Shown here: piece after piece, positions 37,312 through 47,269 of the stretch
How the letters are laid out: every line of letters begins with the position of its first letter
How positions within the stretch are numbered: the stretch's first letter is position 1
Assembly: GCF_003864295.1 (NCBI RefSeq)
Contig: NZ_BDQK01000017.1
Coordinates: 124,001-188,000 of the forward strand
Direction of reading: 5' to 3'
DNA: 64,000 bases
DNA from: Aphanothece sacrum FPU1
GTDB lineage: Bacteria > Cyanobacteriota > Cyanobacteriia > Cyanobacteriales > Microcystaceae
Notes under the pieces: model-generated
The model's input: only the letters and a program-made list of their open reading frames with translations
Told to the model about the DNA's origin: nothing
Databases searched by the model: none
Position numbers and translations under genes: made by a program

Positions 37312-38202
37312 ATGGTACAGAAATTTCGTTATCCTCTAGGGGTTTTGTCTTTGCTTTGTGCTGGTCTAATTTTTGGTTCAATTCCCACCGCACTCAAAGC
37401 AGCAATGGTCGATTTTTATCCTTCAGTACAATTAGCAATTCGATTTTTAATTGGGGCCGTCGCTTTAACTCCTTTTGTTCGTGAGTTCAATCTACGATTA
37501 TTACGAGACGGTTCAATGATTGGATTAGTAGTATTTGGTTGTTTTGCTTGCGAAACCCTGGGATTACAAACAATTTCTGCCAACCGCGCCGCCTTTATTT
37601 TTGGCTTAAATTTCGTATTTGTTACCTTATTTGAACTATTATTTCGCCAAAGAATCACTATGCGGGTAGTTGTCGCAAGTGGGATAGCATTTGGTGGCAT
37701 TGCCTTGATGTCTTGGGAAGGTGGAGAACCCGGAATTGGTAATCTTTGGTTACTCCTTGGGGCTATATGTGATGCCACCAGTATCATTTTACTCGAAAAA
37801 TTTGCCCCTCAATATTCGGCGGTTTCCCTATCAGCTGTTCGGGTTTGGTGTGTGGCCATTCTAGGGTTATTATGGGCGGCTCCTGATATTGTACAACAAT
37901 TTCATTTAATTCAAGAACATTGGCAGATTCTTCACTATTTAGGTATTATAGCCACTGCCGTTTTGTGTTTACTTTATACCGTAGGAATGCAATGGGTTCC
38001 TGCTTACCAAGCTGTTTTTATTATCGCCCTAGAACCTTTATTTGGGGCAATGATTGCCTTTTTGGTGCGGGGTGAAACCTTTGGATATCAAGGAATTATT
38101 GGGGCTTTATTGATGTTATTTGGTGTAGTTTTAGTCCTTACTGAGGGTAGTGCAAAAGATGAGCCAATTCCTGTCCTTTCTCCCGTAAAAATTCAAGTAT
38201 GA
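37312..38202 (+). CDS. DMT-superfamily (EamA) transporter
   Basis: This 296-residue protein has ten predicted helices in two EamA repeats (LCAGLIFGSIPTALKAAM at the start; LGAICDATSIILLEKFAPQYSAVSLSAVRVW in the second half). EALEPLF-type motif IALEPLFGAMIAFLVRGETFGYQGIIGALLMLFGVVL ends it. Such proteins export or import small metabolites, often amino acids. The substrate cannot be told. Confidence 0.9.
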   Translation: MVQKFRYPLGVLSLLCAGLIFGSIPTALKAAMVDFYPSVQLAIRFLIGAVALTPFVREFNLRLLRDGSMIGLVVFGCFACETLGLQTISANRAAFIFGLNFVFVTLFELLFRQRITMRVVVASGIAFGGIALMSWEGGEPGIGNLWLLLGAICDATSIILLEKFAPQYSAVSLSAVRVWCVAILGLLWAAPDIVQQFHLIQEHWQILHYLGIIATAVLCLLYTVGMQWVPAYQAVFIIALEPLFGAMIAFLVRGETFGYQGIIGALLMLFGVVLVLTEGSAKDEPIPVLSPVKIQV

Positions 38203-38310
38203 TTTAACTAAACTTAAAGAAAGATTAAAATTGTCATCAAATTAAGATTAGATTAACTTGCGGTTAATAAAATTTAGATTACAATGGGATAATTGTCTAC
38301 CCAACATACT

Positions 38311-38553
38311 ATGGAAGATCCCAGAGTCATCAACAAACAGAACTTTCTCTACCCTCGAAGTTCTTATTATGGTAAATTAACCGCAGAAAATTTGATTTTT
38401 AACGCTAATTTACAAGAATTCTCGCAAAAAGTAGGTTTTATCTCCAATCTCTATACAGGAGGTAAAATGTCCGGTGAGGAAGCTTATTTTCAAATTGAGG
38501 CATTGTGGGAACAACTACGACACAGTAAACAGACAATTTTGGGGTCAGACTGA
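38311..38553 (+). CDS. Conserved small cyanobacterial protein
   Basis: This 80-residue protein is taken from the ATG at 38311; the longer frame needs TTG. DPRVINKQNFLYPRSSYYGKLTAENLIFNANLQEFSQKVGFISNLYTGGKMSGEEAYFQIEALWEQLRHSKQTI is strongly conserved-looking, without membrane or signal segments, and matches cyanobacterial small proteins of unknown role (DUF7219-like). It is convergent with queE, whose stop adjoins its own. Confidence 0.7.
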   Translation: MEDPRVINKQNFLYPRSSYYGKLTAENLIFNANLQEFSQKVGFISNLYTGGKMSGEEAYFQIEALWEQLRHSKQTILGSD

Positions 38554-39171
38554 TCATTGAACCCCTAAAAACTTATGAATTTGTAAACTCACTCTCCATT
38601 CAGGATGTTGTAAAACATAGTCAAATACTAATGACTGACTGATGGGACTATTCCATTCGGGTTGTAAATATTTAAGTGTTTCTACGGGTACTTTTTGCCC
38701 TTGTTGTTGGGCCCATTGTAAATCTTTTTCCTGAGCAATTACTATCTTTAATTCATTAACATGAGGGTAGATAGTATCATGGGGAGATTTAAACGGTTTA
38801 GGAGAAAACGTTACCCAGTCAAATTCTCCGGTAAAAGGATGAGAACCAGAGGTTTCTAAATGGACTTTTAACCCTAAGTCTTGTAATTCTTTTGTTAAGG
38901 GGTTTAAATCGTGCATTAGGGGTTCTCCTCCCGTAATAATAATAATAGCAGCTTTCGCATTTTTAGCCATATTTCCTAACGTTTCAATAGACTGTTGTGC
39001 ATAGGGTTTAACACTCCAAGTCTCTTTTTGATCACACCAGGGACAATAGACATCACATCCAGCGAGTCGAATAAAAAAGGCACTAACACCCATGTAGGCC
39101 CCCTCTCCTTGAATAGAATGGAAGGTTTCTACAATAGGGTAAGTTTTGATTAGAGGTGCGATCGTTTTCAT
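38554..39171 (-). CDS. queE: 7-carboxy-7-deazaguanine synthase
   Basis: This 205-residue radical SAM enzyme makes 7-carboxy-7-deazaguanine on the way to queuosine. The iron-sulphur motif is the C-x3-C-x2-C in CDVYCPWC. It starts YPIVETFHSIQGEGAYMGVSAFFIRLAGC. ITGGEPLMHD and LETSGSHPF are conserved SAM-site motifs. An earlier in-frame start at 39207 is possible but not supported by family alignment. The opposite gene starts 74 bases away. Confidence 0.92.
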   Translation of the reverse strand: MKTIAPLIKTYPIVETFHSIQGEGAYMGVSAFFIRLAGCDVYCPWCDQKETWSVKPYAQQSIETLGNMAKNAKAAIIIITGGEPLMHDLNPLTKELQDLGLKVHLETSGSHPFTGEFDWVTFSPKPFKSPHDTIYPHVNELKIVIAQEKDLQWAQQQGQKVPVETLKYLQPEWNSPISQSLVFDYVLQHPEWRVSLQIHKFLGVQ

Positions 39172-39245
39172 TGCAAGTAACGTTAAACTATAACCATTAT
39201 TAATCATATCAAGAATCTTAGTAGTTCTGCCTTTTCCCTATTCCT

Positions 39246-40280
39246 ATGAGTTATCGTGTATCAAGAGTATTAATGATTATTCCTTTGCTAATCCCTGCAA
39301 TTGTAGGATGTCAGTCCTTGGAAAATTTACCCATTTTGGAAAATAGTTCTCAGACACAAACACCTCAAAATACTGAATCATCTACTTTAGTTGATCCTAG
39401 CTTTCTTACTGCGATCGAGGAAGTAACTTATCGGGAGATTAATAAATATCGTTTGTCTCGTAATCTTTCTCCCCTTCAGCTTAACCCCCAAATCAGTCAA
39501 CAAGCAAGAATTCATAGTGAACGAATGGCGGCCGGAATAATTCCGGTAGGTCATGATAAATTAGAAGAAAGACTGAAAATTATTAGTCTTAGTTTGCCTT
39601 TGGAAAAAGGCGTTGAAAATTTAATTGTTCATAAAAATGGAGATGACCCGGTTAAAGAAACCCTAAAACAATGGTTAAAAAATGCACAAAATCGTCAAAA
39701 TATTGAAGGCAATTATGACGAAACCGGAATTGGAGTTGCTCAAAATCGAACAGGTCAGTATTATTTTACACAAATTTTTATTAAAATAATTCCTTCTCCT
39801 CTTGAGAATGAACCAGAAATTAATACATTCCTTGAACCTTTAAAAAATAGGGATATTCTCTTAGAAAAAGCTGGTCAAGATGGTGGGTTATTAATTGCTT
39901 TAGAGGAAGAAATTAATCGACGAGTTAATCAATATCGTCTCTCTAAAAATTTACCTCCGTTACAAATGAATGCCCAAATGAGTTATGTTGCTAGACAATA
40001 TAGTCAAAAGATGGCTAATAAAACAGCAACCTTTAGTCATGATGGGTTTGAAGGACGGGCCAAAACTATAGGTGCAAAGATTCCTTATCAAACATTTGCT
40101 GAAAATTTAGCTTATATTAAAGGATATCCTGATTTGGCATCCGTCGCTGTTAAAGGTTGGATCAATAGTCCTGGCCATCGTAAAAATATGGAAGGTAATT
40201 TTAATTTAACCGGGGTGGGTATTGCTAAAAATTCTGAAGGCGAATATTATTTTACTCAGTTGTTTTTATTACAGCGTTAA
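39246..40280 (+). CDS. Lipoprotein with two CAP (SCP/PR1) domains
   Basis: This 344-residue protein has a lipobox IPLLIPAIVGC, so it should be an exported lipoprotein. Two CAP domains follow: residues ~55-180 and ~205-344. The second is canonical (FSHDGFEGRAKTIG, ENLAYIKG, WINSPGHRKNMEGNFNLTGVGIAK). The first lacks the SPGHRKN histidine (WLKNAQNRQNIEGNYDETGIGVAQ) but keeps the start EVTYREINKYRLSRNLSPLQL. Function of bacterial CAP proteins is not established. A 35-base gap separates it from rnd. Confidence 0.85.
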   Translation: MSYRVSRVLMIIPLLIPAIVGCQSLENLPILENSSQTQTPQNTESSTLVDPSFLTAIEEVTYREINKYRLSRNLSPLQLNPQISQQARIHSERMAAGIIPVGHDKLEERLKIISLSLPLEKGVENLIVHKNGDDPVKETLKQWLKNAQNRQNIEGNYDETGIGVAQNRTGQYYFTQIFIKIIPSPLENEPEINTFLEPLKNRDILLEKAGQDGGLLIALEEEINRRVNQYRLSKNLPPLQMNAQMSYVARQYSQKMANKTATFSHDGFEGRAKTIGAKIPYQTFAENLAYIKGYPDLASVAVKGWINSPGHRKNMEGNFNLTGVGIAKNSEGEYYFTQLFLLQR

Positions 40281-40314
40281 GCTTATTATAATAGTGTAAA
40301 CTTTACTGAAAATC

Positions 40315-40950
40315 ATGACTAATTTAGATAATTTTCAAGTTTGTGATCAAGATCTTTCTGCTGAAACATTATCTCGTTATTTAACTGCTGAAGCTATGGC
40401 TGTAGATACAGAAACAATGGGATTAGTTCCTCAACGAGATCGGTTATGTTTAGTTCAATTATGCGATCCAAGTGGATTTGTAACTGCTATTCGCATTGCC
40501 CCCGGACAAACTCAAGCCCCTAATTTAAAGCAATTAATGGAAGCTAAAAATATTGTCAAAATTTTTCATTATGCACGGTTTGATGTAGCTCAATTTCGTT
40601 ATAATTTTGAGATTGAAACTAATCCTATCTTTTGTACAAAAATTGCCAGTAAAATCGCTCGAACTTATACAGGTTCTCACGGATTAAAATCCTTAGTTCA
40701 AGAATTAGAAGGTATTGAATTAGACAAAAGTTCCCAAAGTTCTGATTGGGGAAATGCCAATAATTTATCCCCTGCACAATTAAGTTATGCAGCTAATGAT
40801 GTCAGATATTTGGTTAAGATGCGAGAAAAATTAATGACCATGTTACAACGAGAAGATCGCTGGGAATTAACTCAAAAATGTTTTGACTGTATTCCTGTTT
40901 TTGTTTCTTTAGATTTAATGTATTATAAAGATATCTTTGAACATAATTAA
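40315..40950 (+). CDS. rnd: Ribonuclease D-like 3'-5' exonuclease
   Basis: This 211-residue DEDD-family exonuclease has VDTETMGLVPQRDRLCLVQLCD (Exo I D and E), FHYARFDVAQF (Exo II D), and LSYAANDVRYLVKM (Exo III with Y...D). No HRDC domain follows, so it is the short form found in cyanobacteria. It probably trims tRNA or other small RNA 3' ends. Confidence 0.88.
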   Translation: MTNLDNFQVCDQDLSAETLSRYLTAEAMAVDTETMGLVPQRDRLCLVQLCDPSGFVTAIRIAPGQTQAPNLKQLMEAKNIVKIFHYARFDVAQFRYNFEIETNPIFCTKIASKIARTYTGSHGLKSLVQELEGIELDKSSQSSDWGNANNLSPAQLSYAANDVRYLVKMREKLMTMLQREDRWELTQKCFDCIPVFVSLDLMYYKDIFEHN

Positions 40951-41018
40951 TGTTTAGTTGAGCGGTTTGCGCTAAGATAAAAAGAACAATCAAGAAATCA
41001 TCAGTAAGAGAGGTTATT

Positions 41019-41258
41019 ATGGCAACTATGACATTGAATCCCGATAATGTCGAAACAGTCTTAGACGAAATGCGCCCTTATTTGATGGCCGATGGTGGTA
41101 ATGTTGAATTAGTAGAAATAGACGGCCCCATCGTTAAACTCCGTCTCCAAGGTGCTTGTGGTTCTTGTCCTAGTTCCACCATGACCCTTAAAATGGGCAT
41201 TGAAAGACGTTTACGAGAAATGATCCCTGAAATTTCTGAAGTAGAACAAGCTTTCTAA
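41019..41258 (+). CDS. nfu: NifU-like Fe-S scaffold (Nfu)
   Basis: This 79-residue scaffold for iron-sulphur assembly carries the CxxC motif in [28 protein letters not shown], typical of the plastid/cyanobacterial Nfu for photosystem [26 protein letters not shown] is the family start. AGAGAGGTTATT ATG gives the ribosome site. A large inverted repeat follows the stop. Confidence 0.95.
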   Translation: MATMTLNPDNVETVLDEMRPYLMADGGNVELVEIDGPIVKLRLQGACGSCPSSTMTLKMGIERRLREMIPEISEVEQAF

Positions 41259-41263
41259 GAAAG

Positions 41264-41315
41264 TGATCAGTCAACATTTGATAAATACAAAATTGTTAGT
41301 TGTTGACTGATCACA
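41264..41315. terminator. Inverted repeat between convergent nfu and ispH
   Basis: GTGATCAGTCAACA at 41264-41277 and TGTTGACTGATCAC at 41302-41315 are perfect inverses with a 24-base loop. It lies between two convergent genes and would form a hairpin at the end of either transcript. No T-tract follows on the plus strand. Confidence 0.55.
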
Positions 41316-41335
41316 TCTTAAAAATTAAGAGTAAA

Positions 41336-42544
41336 TTAAACAGTAACAGCAATTTGTTTTGCCGCAAAAATGCGTTCAATGACTGCCTCAACCACTTTAT
41401 CAGGAGTGGATGCACCAGAGGTAATACCAACAACAATGGGGCCATCAGGAAGCCAATTTTCTTGAATTTCTAAGTCTTTATTTAACGGTTTATGGTCAAT
41501 ACGATTATCTAACATAATACGAGTTTCACTATCAATATGATAAGAAGGAATTCCTTTGTCAACAGTAATCTCTTGTAAATGAGTTGTATTAGAAGAATTA
41601 AATCCCCCAATAACTACCATTAAATCTAATTTTTCTTCCACTAATTTTAACATTGCATCTTGACGTTCTTGAGTGGCATCACAGATAGTATTAAAGCTCA
41701 TAAAATGGTCATTTAAAGCTGTCGGACCGTATTTTTTCAGGATAGTTCCCTCAAAAAGTTTAGCAATTTGTTCTGTTTCACTTTTGAGCATAGTGGTTTG
41801 ATTCGCAATACCAAGACATTGTAAATCTAGATCTGGATCAAATCCTTGAGAATGAGAATTTTTAAACTTAGTTAAAAATTCTTCTTTATTGCCTCCATTT
41901 AGGATATAATCACAGACATAATGAGCTTGTTCTAAATTAAGAACTACCAAATAAATTCCGGCAAAAGAACTGGTAGCAACGGTTTCTTCGTGAGCATATT
42001 TACCGTGAATAATAGAGGTATGATTACGTTTTTTGTGCTTTTCTACCGAGTTCCAAACTTTAGAAACCCAGGGACAAGTGGTGTCTACAATTGTGCAACC
42101 TTTATCATTTAAAAGCTGCATTTCTGTTACACTTGCTCCAAAGGCTGGCAAAATTACCACATCACCTTTTTCAACCACGGAAAAATTTTTATGACCATTT
42201 ACTAATTCAATAAAACCCACATTCATTTCTTCTAAGCGTTGATTAACCGAAGGATTATGAATAATTTCATTAGTAATCCAAATCCGTTCTTGAGGGAAAT
42301 GTTGACGAGTTTCATAAGCCATTGCTACTGCCCTTTCTACTCCCCAACAAAAACCAAAAGCTTCTGCTAAACGAATAGTTACATTTCCTTGTTGCCATTG
42401 ATAATTATTTTGACGAATTTTTTGGATCAGAGAACTTTGATACTCTGTATTCATTACCGTCATTACTTCATCTTCATGACCAAATCCTTTACGATGGTAA
42501 TGTTCGGATTGTTGTAGAGAACGTTTAAAGGCTTTCGTATCCAT
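41336..42544 (-). CDS. ispH: 4-hydroxy-3-methylbut-2-enyl diphosphate reductase
   Basis: This 402-residue iron-sulphur enzyme makes IPP and DMAPP in the last step of the MEP isoprenoid pathway. The start at the ATG 42544 is chosen over a TTG two codons upstream. Cysteine ligands sit in [28 protein letters not shown] and [12 protein letters not shown]. The length is the long cyanobacterial/plant type (~400), with extra N-terminal [22 protein letters not shown]. It feeds the carotenoid and phylloquinone genes of the window. Confidence 0.96.
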   Translation of the reverse strand: MDTKAFKRSLQQSEHYHRKGFGHEDEVMTVMNTEYQSSLIQKIRQNNYQWQQGNVTIRLAEAFGFCWGVERAVAMAYETRQHFPQERIWITNEIIHNPSVNQRLEEMNVGFIELVNGHKNFSVVEKGDVVILPAFGASVTEMQLLNDKGCTIVDTTCPWVSKVWNSVEKHKKRNHTSIIHGKYAHEETVATSSFAGIYLVVLNLEQAHYVCDYILNGGNKEEFLTKFKNSHSQGFDPDLDLQCLGIANQTTMLKSETEQIAKLFEGTILKKYGPTALNDHFMSFNTICDATQERQDAMLKLVEEKLDLMVVIGGFNSSNTTHLQEITVDKGIPSYHIDSETRIMLDNRIDHKPLNKDLEIQENWLPDGPIVVGITSGASTPDKVVEAVIERIFAAKQIAVTV

Positions 42545-42593
42545 TATCAATGATTAATTATGGGTTATTAATCATTGATTATAGAGGAAAAGG

Positions 42594-42616
42594 TAGGGTG
42601 GGCAATGCCCACCTCA
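42594..42616. repeat. Palindromic GTAGGGTGGGCAATGCCCACC repeat
   Basis: Another copy of the TAGGGTGGGCAATGCCCACC palindrome (compare 13474 and 50532), here between the amt and ispH genes. It could act as a hairpin at the end of amt mRNA. Confidence 0.65.
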
Positions 42617-42623
42617 CATAAAT

Positions 42624-44165
42624 TTAGACACCTGATTTTGCGCGAACATCTACATCGTTGATCCCTTTGTCACTACCCCCAGAAAAGCTATCTTGTTCCT
42701 TGACGAAACCATGATAAGCTTCCATGCCATGTTCGCCAATATCTAACCCCTTGATTTCTTCTTCTCGGCTAACACGAATACCTAAAGTAGCTTTGAGAAC
42801 CATCCATGCAACCACACTAAAGACAACGGTAAAAGCGGCAATCGCAATAATACCAATGACTTGATTAATTAGTTGACCCATACCATAGCCATAAAATAGG
42901 CCGGTTTTTAGACTAAATAAGCCAACCGCTAAAGTTCCCCAAATACCGTTAACTAGGTGAACAGAAAGCGCACCCACCGGATCATCAATTTTGAGAACAC
43001 TGTCAAAGAAACTGACGGCATATACTACCAGAACCCCGGCGATCGCACCGATAATTACAGCACCCCAATAGGATACCTCATTACAACCGGCCGTAATAGC
43101 GACTAAACCCGCTAAAATTCCGTTAATGACCATAGATAAGTCAGGTTTACCGTCTTTTTTCCAAGAAACCACAGTAGCGATAATTCCGCCCGTTGCACCT
43201 GCTAAATTAGTAGTAACGGCAATGTAAGGAACACTACTATCTGCAGCTAACTGGGAACCGGGGTTAAAGCCAAACCAACCTATCCAGAGAATGAGACAGC
43301 CTAAAGTAGCAATACTCATATTATGACCTGGAATGGCTTGAGAACGACCATCAACGTATTTACCCATTCTGGGGCCAAGAATAGCTGCCCCGACTAAAGC
43401 CGCCCAACCTCCAACAGAATGAACCACAGTCGAACCAGCAAAGTCTTTGAACCCTAGAGTTGTTAACCAACCGCTACCCCATACCCAATGACCTGTAATG
43501 GGATAGGCAATACCGACTAAAAGAAGACTAAATACTAAAAAATCAACGAATTTAATTCTTTCAGCAACTGCACCAGATACAATAGTTGCGGCAGTTCCGG
43601 CAAATGCTACCTGAAATAAGAAAAACACAGAGATGGGCAGTCCGATGGGAAAGGGTTTAAGGTTATAAGTAGCCGGATCTTGACTAGCCAAAAACCAACC
43701 CCCACTGCCGATAATAGGGTGATCTCCCCCAAACATCAAAGAAAAGCCCATCACCCAATAAGCAATGGTAGCTAAGGCAAAGACAATCAGGTTTTTGGTG
43801 AGAATATTAACCGCATTTTTTTGACGACAGAAACCAGTTTCTAGCATGGCGAAACCAGCATTCATAAAAATGACTAAAATCGCGGCAATTAATACCCAAA
43901 TAGTATTTAAAGTTCCCTGAAGTTGAATAATGGCTTCAGGAGTAACTTCTGTGATTTCGAGGATCTTAATTTCTGTATTCTGGGCCAGAACAGCTTGATG
44001 CCAAACAATGGTAATAATTGTTGTTAAGGGAATACAAGCTATCCAGTAGCCAGAAAAGCTTTTAGCAATTGTTCTAAAGGGTTGCCAGTAAGGTTGTTCC
44101 CAAAACAAAGAGGAAGTTTCGGGAACCTCTTTTTTCGTTCTTGTTGATATCATTTTTTTAGACAT
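42624..44165 (-). CDS. amt: Ammonium transporter (Amt family)
   Basis: This 513-residue transporter has 11 hydrophobic helices after a signal-like or anchor segment ([23 protein letters not shown]). It has [27 protein letters not shown] and the [19 protein letters not shown] and [18 protein letters not shown] motifs typical of the family. The pore histidines are in [14 protein letters not shown] and in [14 protein letters not shown]. In cyanobacteria amt genes are usually NtcA-controlled; a GTAAAGTTCATATATTA in the 63-base leader is only a partial NtcA site. The next gene, ribD, is divergent. Confidence 0.95.
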   Translation of the reverse strand: MSKKMISTRTKKEVPETSSLFWEQPYWQPFRTIAKSFSGYWIACIPLTTIITIVWHQAVLAQNTEIKILEITEVTPEAIIQLQGTLNTIWVLIAAILVIFMNAGFAMLETGFCRQKNAVNILTKNLIVFALATIAYWVMGFSLMFGGDHPIIGSGGWFLASQDPATYNLKPFPIGLPISVFFLFQVAFAGTAATIVSGAVAERIKFVDFLVFSLLLVGIAYPITGHWVWGSGWLTTLGFKDFAGSTVVHSVGGWAALVGAAILGPRMGKYVDGRSQAIPGHNMSIATLGCLILWIGWFGFNPGSQLAADSSVPYIAVTTNLAGATGGIIATVVSWKKDGKPDLSMVINGILAGLVAITAGCNEVSYWGAVIIGAIAGVLVVYAVSFFDSVLKIDDPVGALSVHLVNGIWGTLAVGLFSLKTGLFYGYGMGQLINQVIGIIAIAAFTVVFSVVAWMVLKATLGIRVSREEEIKGLDIGEHGMEAYHGFVKEQDSFSGGSDKGINDVDVRAKSGV

Positions 44166-44327
44166 AACCTTTTGTATGGTCTTAATATATGAACTTTACA
44201 AATAATAATTAGATTTCGTCAAGTTCATTTGATGTGTGACGCTAAAATATTATTTTTGAGTCATATTTCTATCGATAGAGTTTGGTTTTTTTGTATATGT
44301 TACTACAAGTATGAGGTTAATGGGGGG

Positions 44328-45410
44328 ATGAATCACGACAACTTTGACCAACAGATGATGCAACGATGTCTAACATTGGCCCGTCAAGCTTTGGGACGAA
44401 CTTCTCCTAATCCTTTGGTGGGGTCTGTTATCGTTAAGAATGGGGCCATTATTGGGGAAGGTTTTCACCCGAAAGCGGGAGAACCTCATGCAGAAATTTT
44501 TGCTCTTCGACAAGCTGGAGAAAATGCCACAGGAGCGACTGTATACGTCAATCTAGAGCCTTGTAATCATTATGGACGAACGCCACCCTGTACGGAAGCT
44601 TTACTGGCTGCTAAAGTGGCTAAAGTGGTGGTAGGGATGATTGATCCGAATCCTTTGGTATCGGGTCAAGGTATGGAAAAATTGCGACAAAATGGGGTTG
44701 AGGTCATTGTCGGGGTGGAAGAAGCGGCCTGTTGTCAGTTAAATGAAGGTTTTATTCATCGTATCGTCCATAAACAGCCTTTTGGTATTCTTAAGTATGC
44801 CATGACTCTTGATGGGAAAATTGCCACGACAACGGGTCATAGTGCATGGGTGACGGGGCCGGCCTCTCGTCAGGTAGTGCATGAGTTGCGGGCCGCTTGT
44901 GATGCGGTCATTGTTGGGGGTAATACGGTTCGACGGGATAATCCTCATTTAACCACTCATCAGGTATCTGGCCCTAACCCGTTACGGGTGGTGATGACTC
45001 GTAACCTGCATTTACCGTCTGAGGCCCATCTTTGGGATACAGAGGGGGCCCCTACGGTAGTTTTTACGGAATGGGGCAAAAATATACCATTACAGGAAAA
45101 ATTACGGAATAAAGGGGTAGAAGTGATTGAGTTAACCCCTTTGACTCCTGCTGAGGTGATGCAGGTTCTTTATGAACGGGAACTCTCTACGGTTTTATGG
45201 GAATGTGGCGGAACTTTAGGCGCACAAGCGATCGCTCAAGGGTGCATCCAGAAAATTTTAGCATTTATTGCTCCTAAAATTATTGGGGGTGTTTTGTCTC
45301 CTTCTCCTATGGGAGATTTAGGATTAGAAAAAATGACGGATGCTTTATTATTAAAAAATATTAGTTTACGTCATATTGATGAGGATATTTTAATTGAAGG
45401 ATATTTATAA
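44328..45410 (+). CDS. ribD: Bifunctional riboflavin deaminase-reductase
   Basis: This 360-residue enzyme deaminates and then reduces the pyrimidine in riboflavin synthesis. An upstream in-frame ATG (44229) would add 33 residues of unrelated, cysteine-rich sequence; the ATG at 44328 with GGGGG before it fits the family start (MNHDNFDQQMMQRCLTLARQALGRTSPNPLVG). The deaminase zinc site is HPKAGEPHAEIFALRQAG and CNHYGRTPPCTEALLAA; the reductase domain (~150-360) carries TLDGKIATTTGHSAWVTGPASR. Length and domains are normal. Confidence 0.95.
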   Translation: MNHDNFDQQMMQRCLTLARQALGRTSPNPLVGSVIVKNGAIIGEGFHPKAGEPHAEIFALRQAGENATGATVYVNLEPCNHYGRTPPCTEALLAAKVAKVVVGMIDPNPLVSGQGMEKLRQNGVEVIVGVEEAACCQLNEGFIHRIVHKQPFGILKYAMTLDGKIATTTGHSAWVTGPASRQVVHELRAACDAVIVGGNTVRRDNPHLTTHQVSGPNPLRVVMTRNLHLPSEAHLWDTEGAPTVVFTEWGKNIPLQEKLRNKGVEVIELTPLTPAEVMQVLYERELSTVLWECGGTLGAQAIAQGCIQKILAFIAPKIIGGVLSPSPMGDLGLEKMTDALLLKNISLRHIDEDILIEGYL

Positions 45411-46120
45411 ATTATGAATTATAAATTATAAATTATAAAGTTGTTGAAAAAACTATTAATTCTCCATCCTGTAGGGACATGGCAATCATAACCTTGTCAC
45501 CCAAATCAGAATTTAAAAGATGCCATGTCCATAGGGTTGATATCTAGCAACCTAAATTAAATGGGCATGGCAAAATTAATGTAATGGTAGGATTTTATCA
45601 GTTACTAATGCCATGCCCCTACAGCATTTTGACCTGGATATATCTATCTTAAATGCTGTTTTTTTCTTTGACTTTTTTACCCTATAGTTTGGGGTTATAG
45701 GCGCAAGGCTTTTCCATTATCTATATAATATCATGTCAAGTCAAGTTTGACAAGGGTTTTTTTGCATAAATTTTCCCGTTATGTAGGGGTCAACGGCCGT
45801 TGAACCCTACGATATGTTTAGCGGTATTCTTCTATGACAAACCCTTTAATCAGCGATCGCCCTTTCGACAATAGTAGATAAATATCTAGTGCTAGGGTTT
45901 TGACCCCAAAGATGACCGACAAAACAGGACAAAAATATCTAGTGCTAGGGTTTTGTACATCAATTTTTCCCCCTGTAGGGATGGCAATCATAACCTTGTC
46001 ACCCAAACCAGAATTTAAAAGAGGCCATGTCCATATGGTTGATATCTAGCAACCTAAATTAAATGGGCATGGCAAAATTAATCTGATGGTAGGACTATAT
46101 AATTTATTAATGTCATGCCC
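45411..46120. repeat. Repeat-rich gap without genes
   Basis: This 710-base stretch contains TATAAATTA repeats (45411-45440) and two copies of a ~152-base inverted element (45471-45623 and 45975-46126). Between the copies is a direct repeat of AATATCTAGTGCTAGGGTTTTG (near 45878-45899 and 45932-45953). A small open frame at 45818-46006 lies across repeats and is not credible as a gene. Confidence 0.75.
45471..45623. mobile_element. ~152-bp palindromic element, copy 1
   Basis: GTAGGGACATGGCA at the left end and TGCCATGCCCCTAC at the right end are inverted copies. The interior holds AATCATAACCTTGTCACCCAAATCAGAATTT-type sequence shared with copy 2. It has no coding capacity and looks like a MITE. 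Confidence 0.75.
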
Positions 46121-46126
46121 CTACAG
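45975..46126. mobile_element. ~152-bp palindromic element, copy 2
   Basis: GTAGGGATGGCA at the left and TGTCATGCCCCTACAG at the right. It is ~90% like copy 1 by eye. The right end reaches into trm1 and supplies its TAG stop codon (46121-46123). Confidence 0.75.
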
Positions 46127-47251
46127 AGTTTTTTGCCGAGAAATCGCATTACTAAACTCAATACATATGTTTAAATCAGCATTAGTTTTAATTGCTTCTG
46201 CATTAATATGAGTTGGTGCAGCACGATATCCTTGATCATTTAAAGATTGAATAAGTTGCGATCGCTTGGGAACATCTAATTTACCTCGCTTACCAATTTC
46301 CCCTAAAGTATAAAAATAAGGAGGAAAATCTAACTCATTTTCCATCACTGACAATAACTCTACTCTCTTTAACCATCTCCATTCTTTAGCTAAAGTTTTC
46401 ATCTCTCCTAAATAGTCTCGATCATGTAAATTTCCTAACCACATTGGCCCCGATATTACATAAGGATTAATATTTTTTTCTTGAACACACTGAACTTTAC
46501 CTAATTGATGCCAAGAAATTCTTTTATAATGACCACATTCATGACAATAACCAATAAATCCATAATTATCTAACGTCAAATTAGACTTATTTAATAACTG
46601 TAACATGACTCGATAAGTTTGACCTGTAAATAGGGAAAAAATTGGTTTAATTCCTAACTCCATTGTCGCCGCTTGTTGTAACACACTCCCAATTAATAAC
46701 CGTAAAACTTGTTCTTGACAAGCAGGGTGTGATCTGGCATAAGATCCATATACTTGTAAACTTTTTTCTGGTAAATGTCCTGTTCCTGTTCGTCCATCTG
46801 TGCTGGTTAAATAAACTAATCCGCCTATTTTTGTTGCCCATAACATAGTGCTTAAATAAGGGGAAGGAGAACCGAAACCATCCACATCTACTAAATCATA
46901 ATAATCTTTATTGTTATAACATTCAAAAAAGATATGATTAGCATTTTTATAACTTATTTTAACTTTATTTAAAAATAAAATATCTTGTAAATTGTCTTCT
47001 AAAATAGGTTTAATATCAAGATTACTATCATTAACTAAAATCTCATCTGCCCCACTTTCTAAATAATAACGTAAAGCACGAATACCACAACCCGTCATAG
47101 CATCTAAAACCCGTAATTGTCCATGTTTATGTTTATAAATTGTGGCAGCTAAAACCCCTAAATCTCTAGTGACTTTACTCTGAGGACGATAGAAAGCATT
47201 TCCAACTCTAAATGTAGCTTTTTCTTCTATGATTAAATTATGATTATTCAT
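46121..47251 (-). CDS. trm1: tRNA (guanine26-N2)-dimethyltransferase Trm1-like
   Basis: This 376-residue methylase is of the archaeal/eukaryotic Trm1 type, rare in bacteria but known from Aquifex and some cyanobacteria. It begins ATFRVGNAFYRPQSKVTRDLGVLAATIYK; SAM-site LRVLDAMTGCGIRALRYYLESG; catalytic-type loop VDVDGFGSPSPYL, where the usual DPFG is DGFG. A four-cysteine/histidine zinc site is in GYCHECGHYKRISWHQLGKVQC. It dimethylates G26 of tRNAs (family knowledge). The last codons and stop lie in the end of a palindromic element. Confidence 0.88.
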   Translation of the reverse strand: MNNHNLIIEEKATFRVGNAFYRPQSKVTRDLGVLAATIYKHKHGQLRVLDAMTGCGIRALRYYLESGADEILVNDSNLDIKPILEDNLQDILFLNKVKISYKNANHIFFECYNNKDYYDLVDVDGFGSPSPYLSTMLWATKIGGLVYLTSTDGRTGTGHLPEKSLQVYGSYARSHPACQEQVLRLLIGSVLQQAATMELGIKPIFSLFTGQTYRVMLQLLNKSNLTLDNYGFIGYCHECGHYKRISWHQLGKVQCVQEKNINPYVISGPMWLGNLHDRDYLGEMKTLAKEWRWLKRVELLSVMENELDFPPYFYTLGEIGKRGKLDVPKRSQLIQSLNDQGYRAAPTHINAEAIKTNADLNICIEFSNAISRQKTL

Positions 47252-47269
47252 CGTTTATTTAGTTAATAT

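Noticed and set aside
44166-44228. NtcA site in the amt leader
   Set aside because: Only GTA-N8-ATA-like matches are found; the consensus GTA-N8-TAC is not met.
44229-44327. 33-residue N-terminal extension of ribD
   Set aside because: It has no family similarity and overlaps the leader of the divergent amt gene; the ATG at 44328 fits the family start.
45818-46006. 62-residue minus-strand open frame
   Set aside because: It lies across direct repeats and one end of a palindromic element, with no ribosome site or recognisable sequence.
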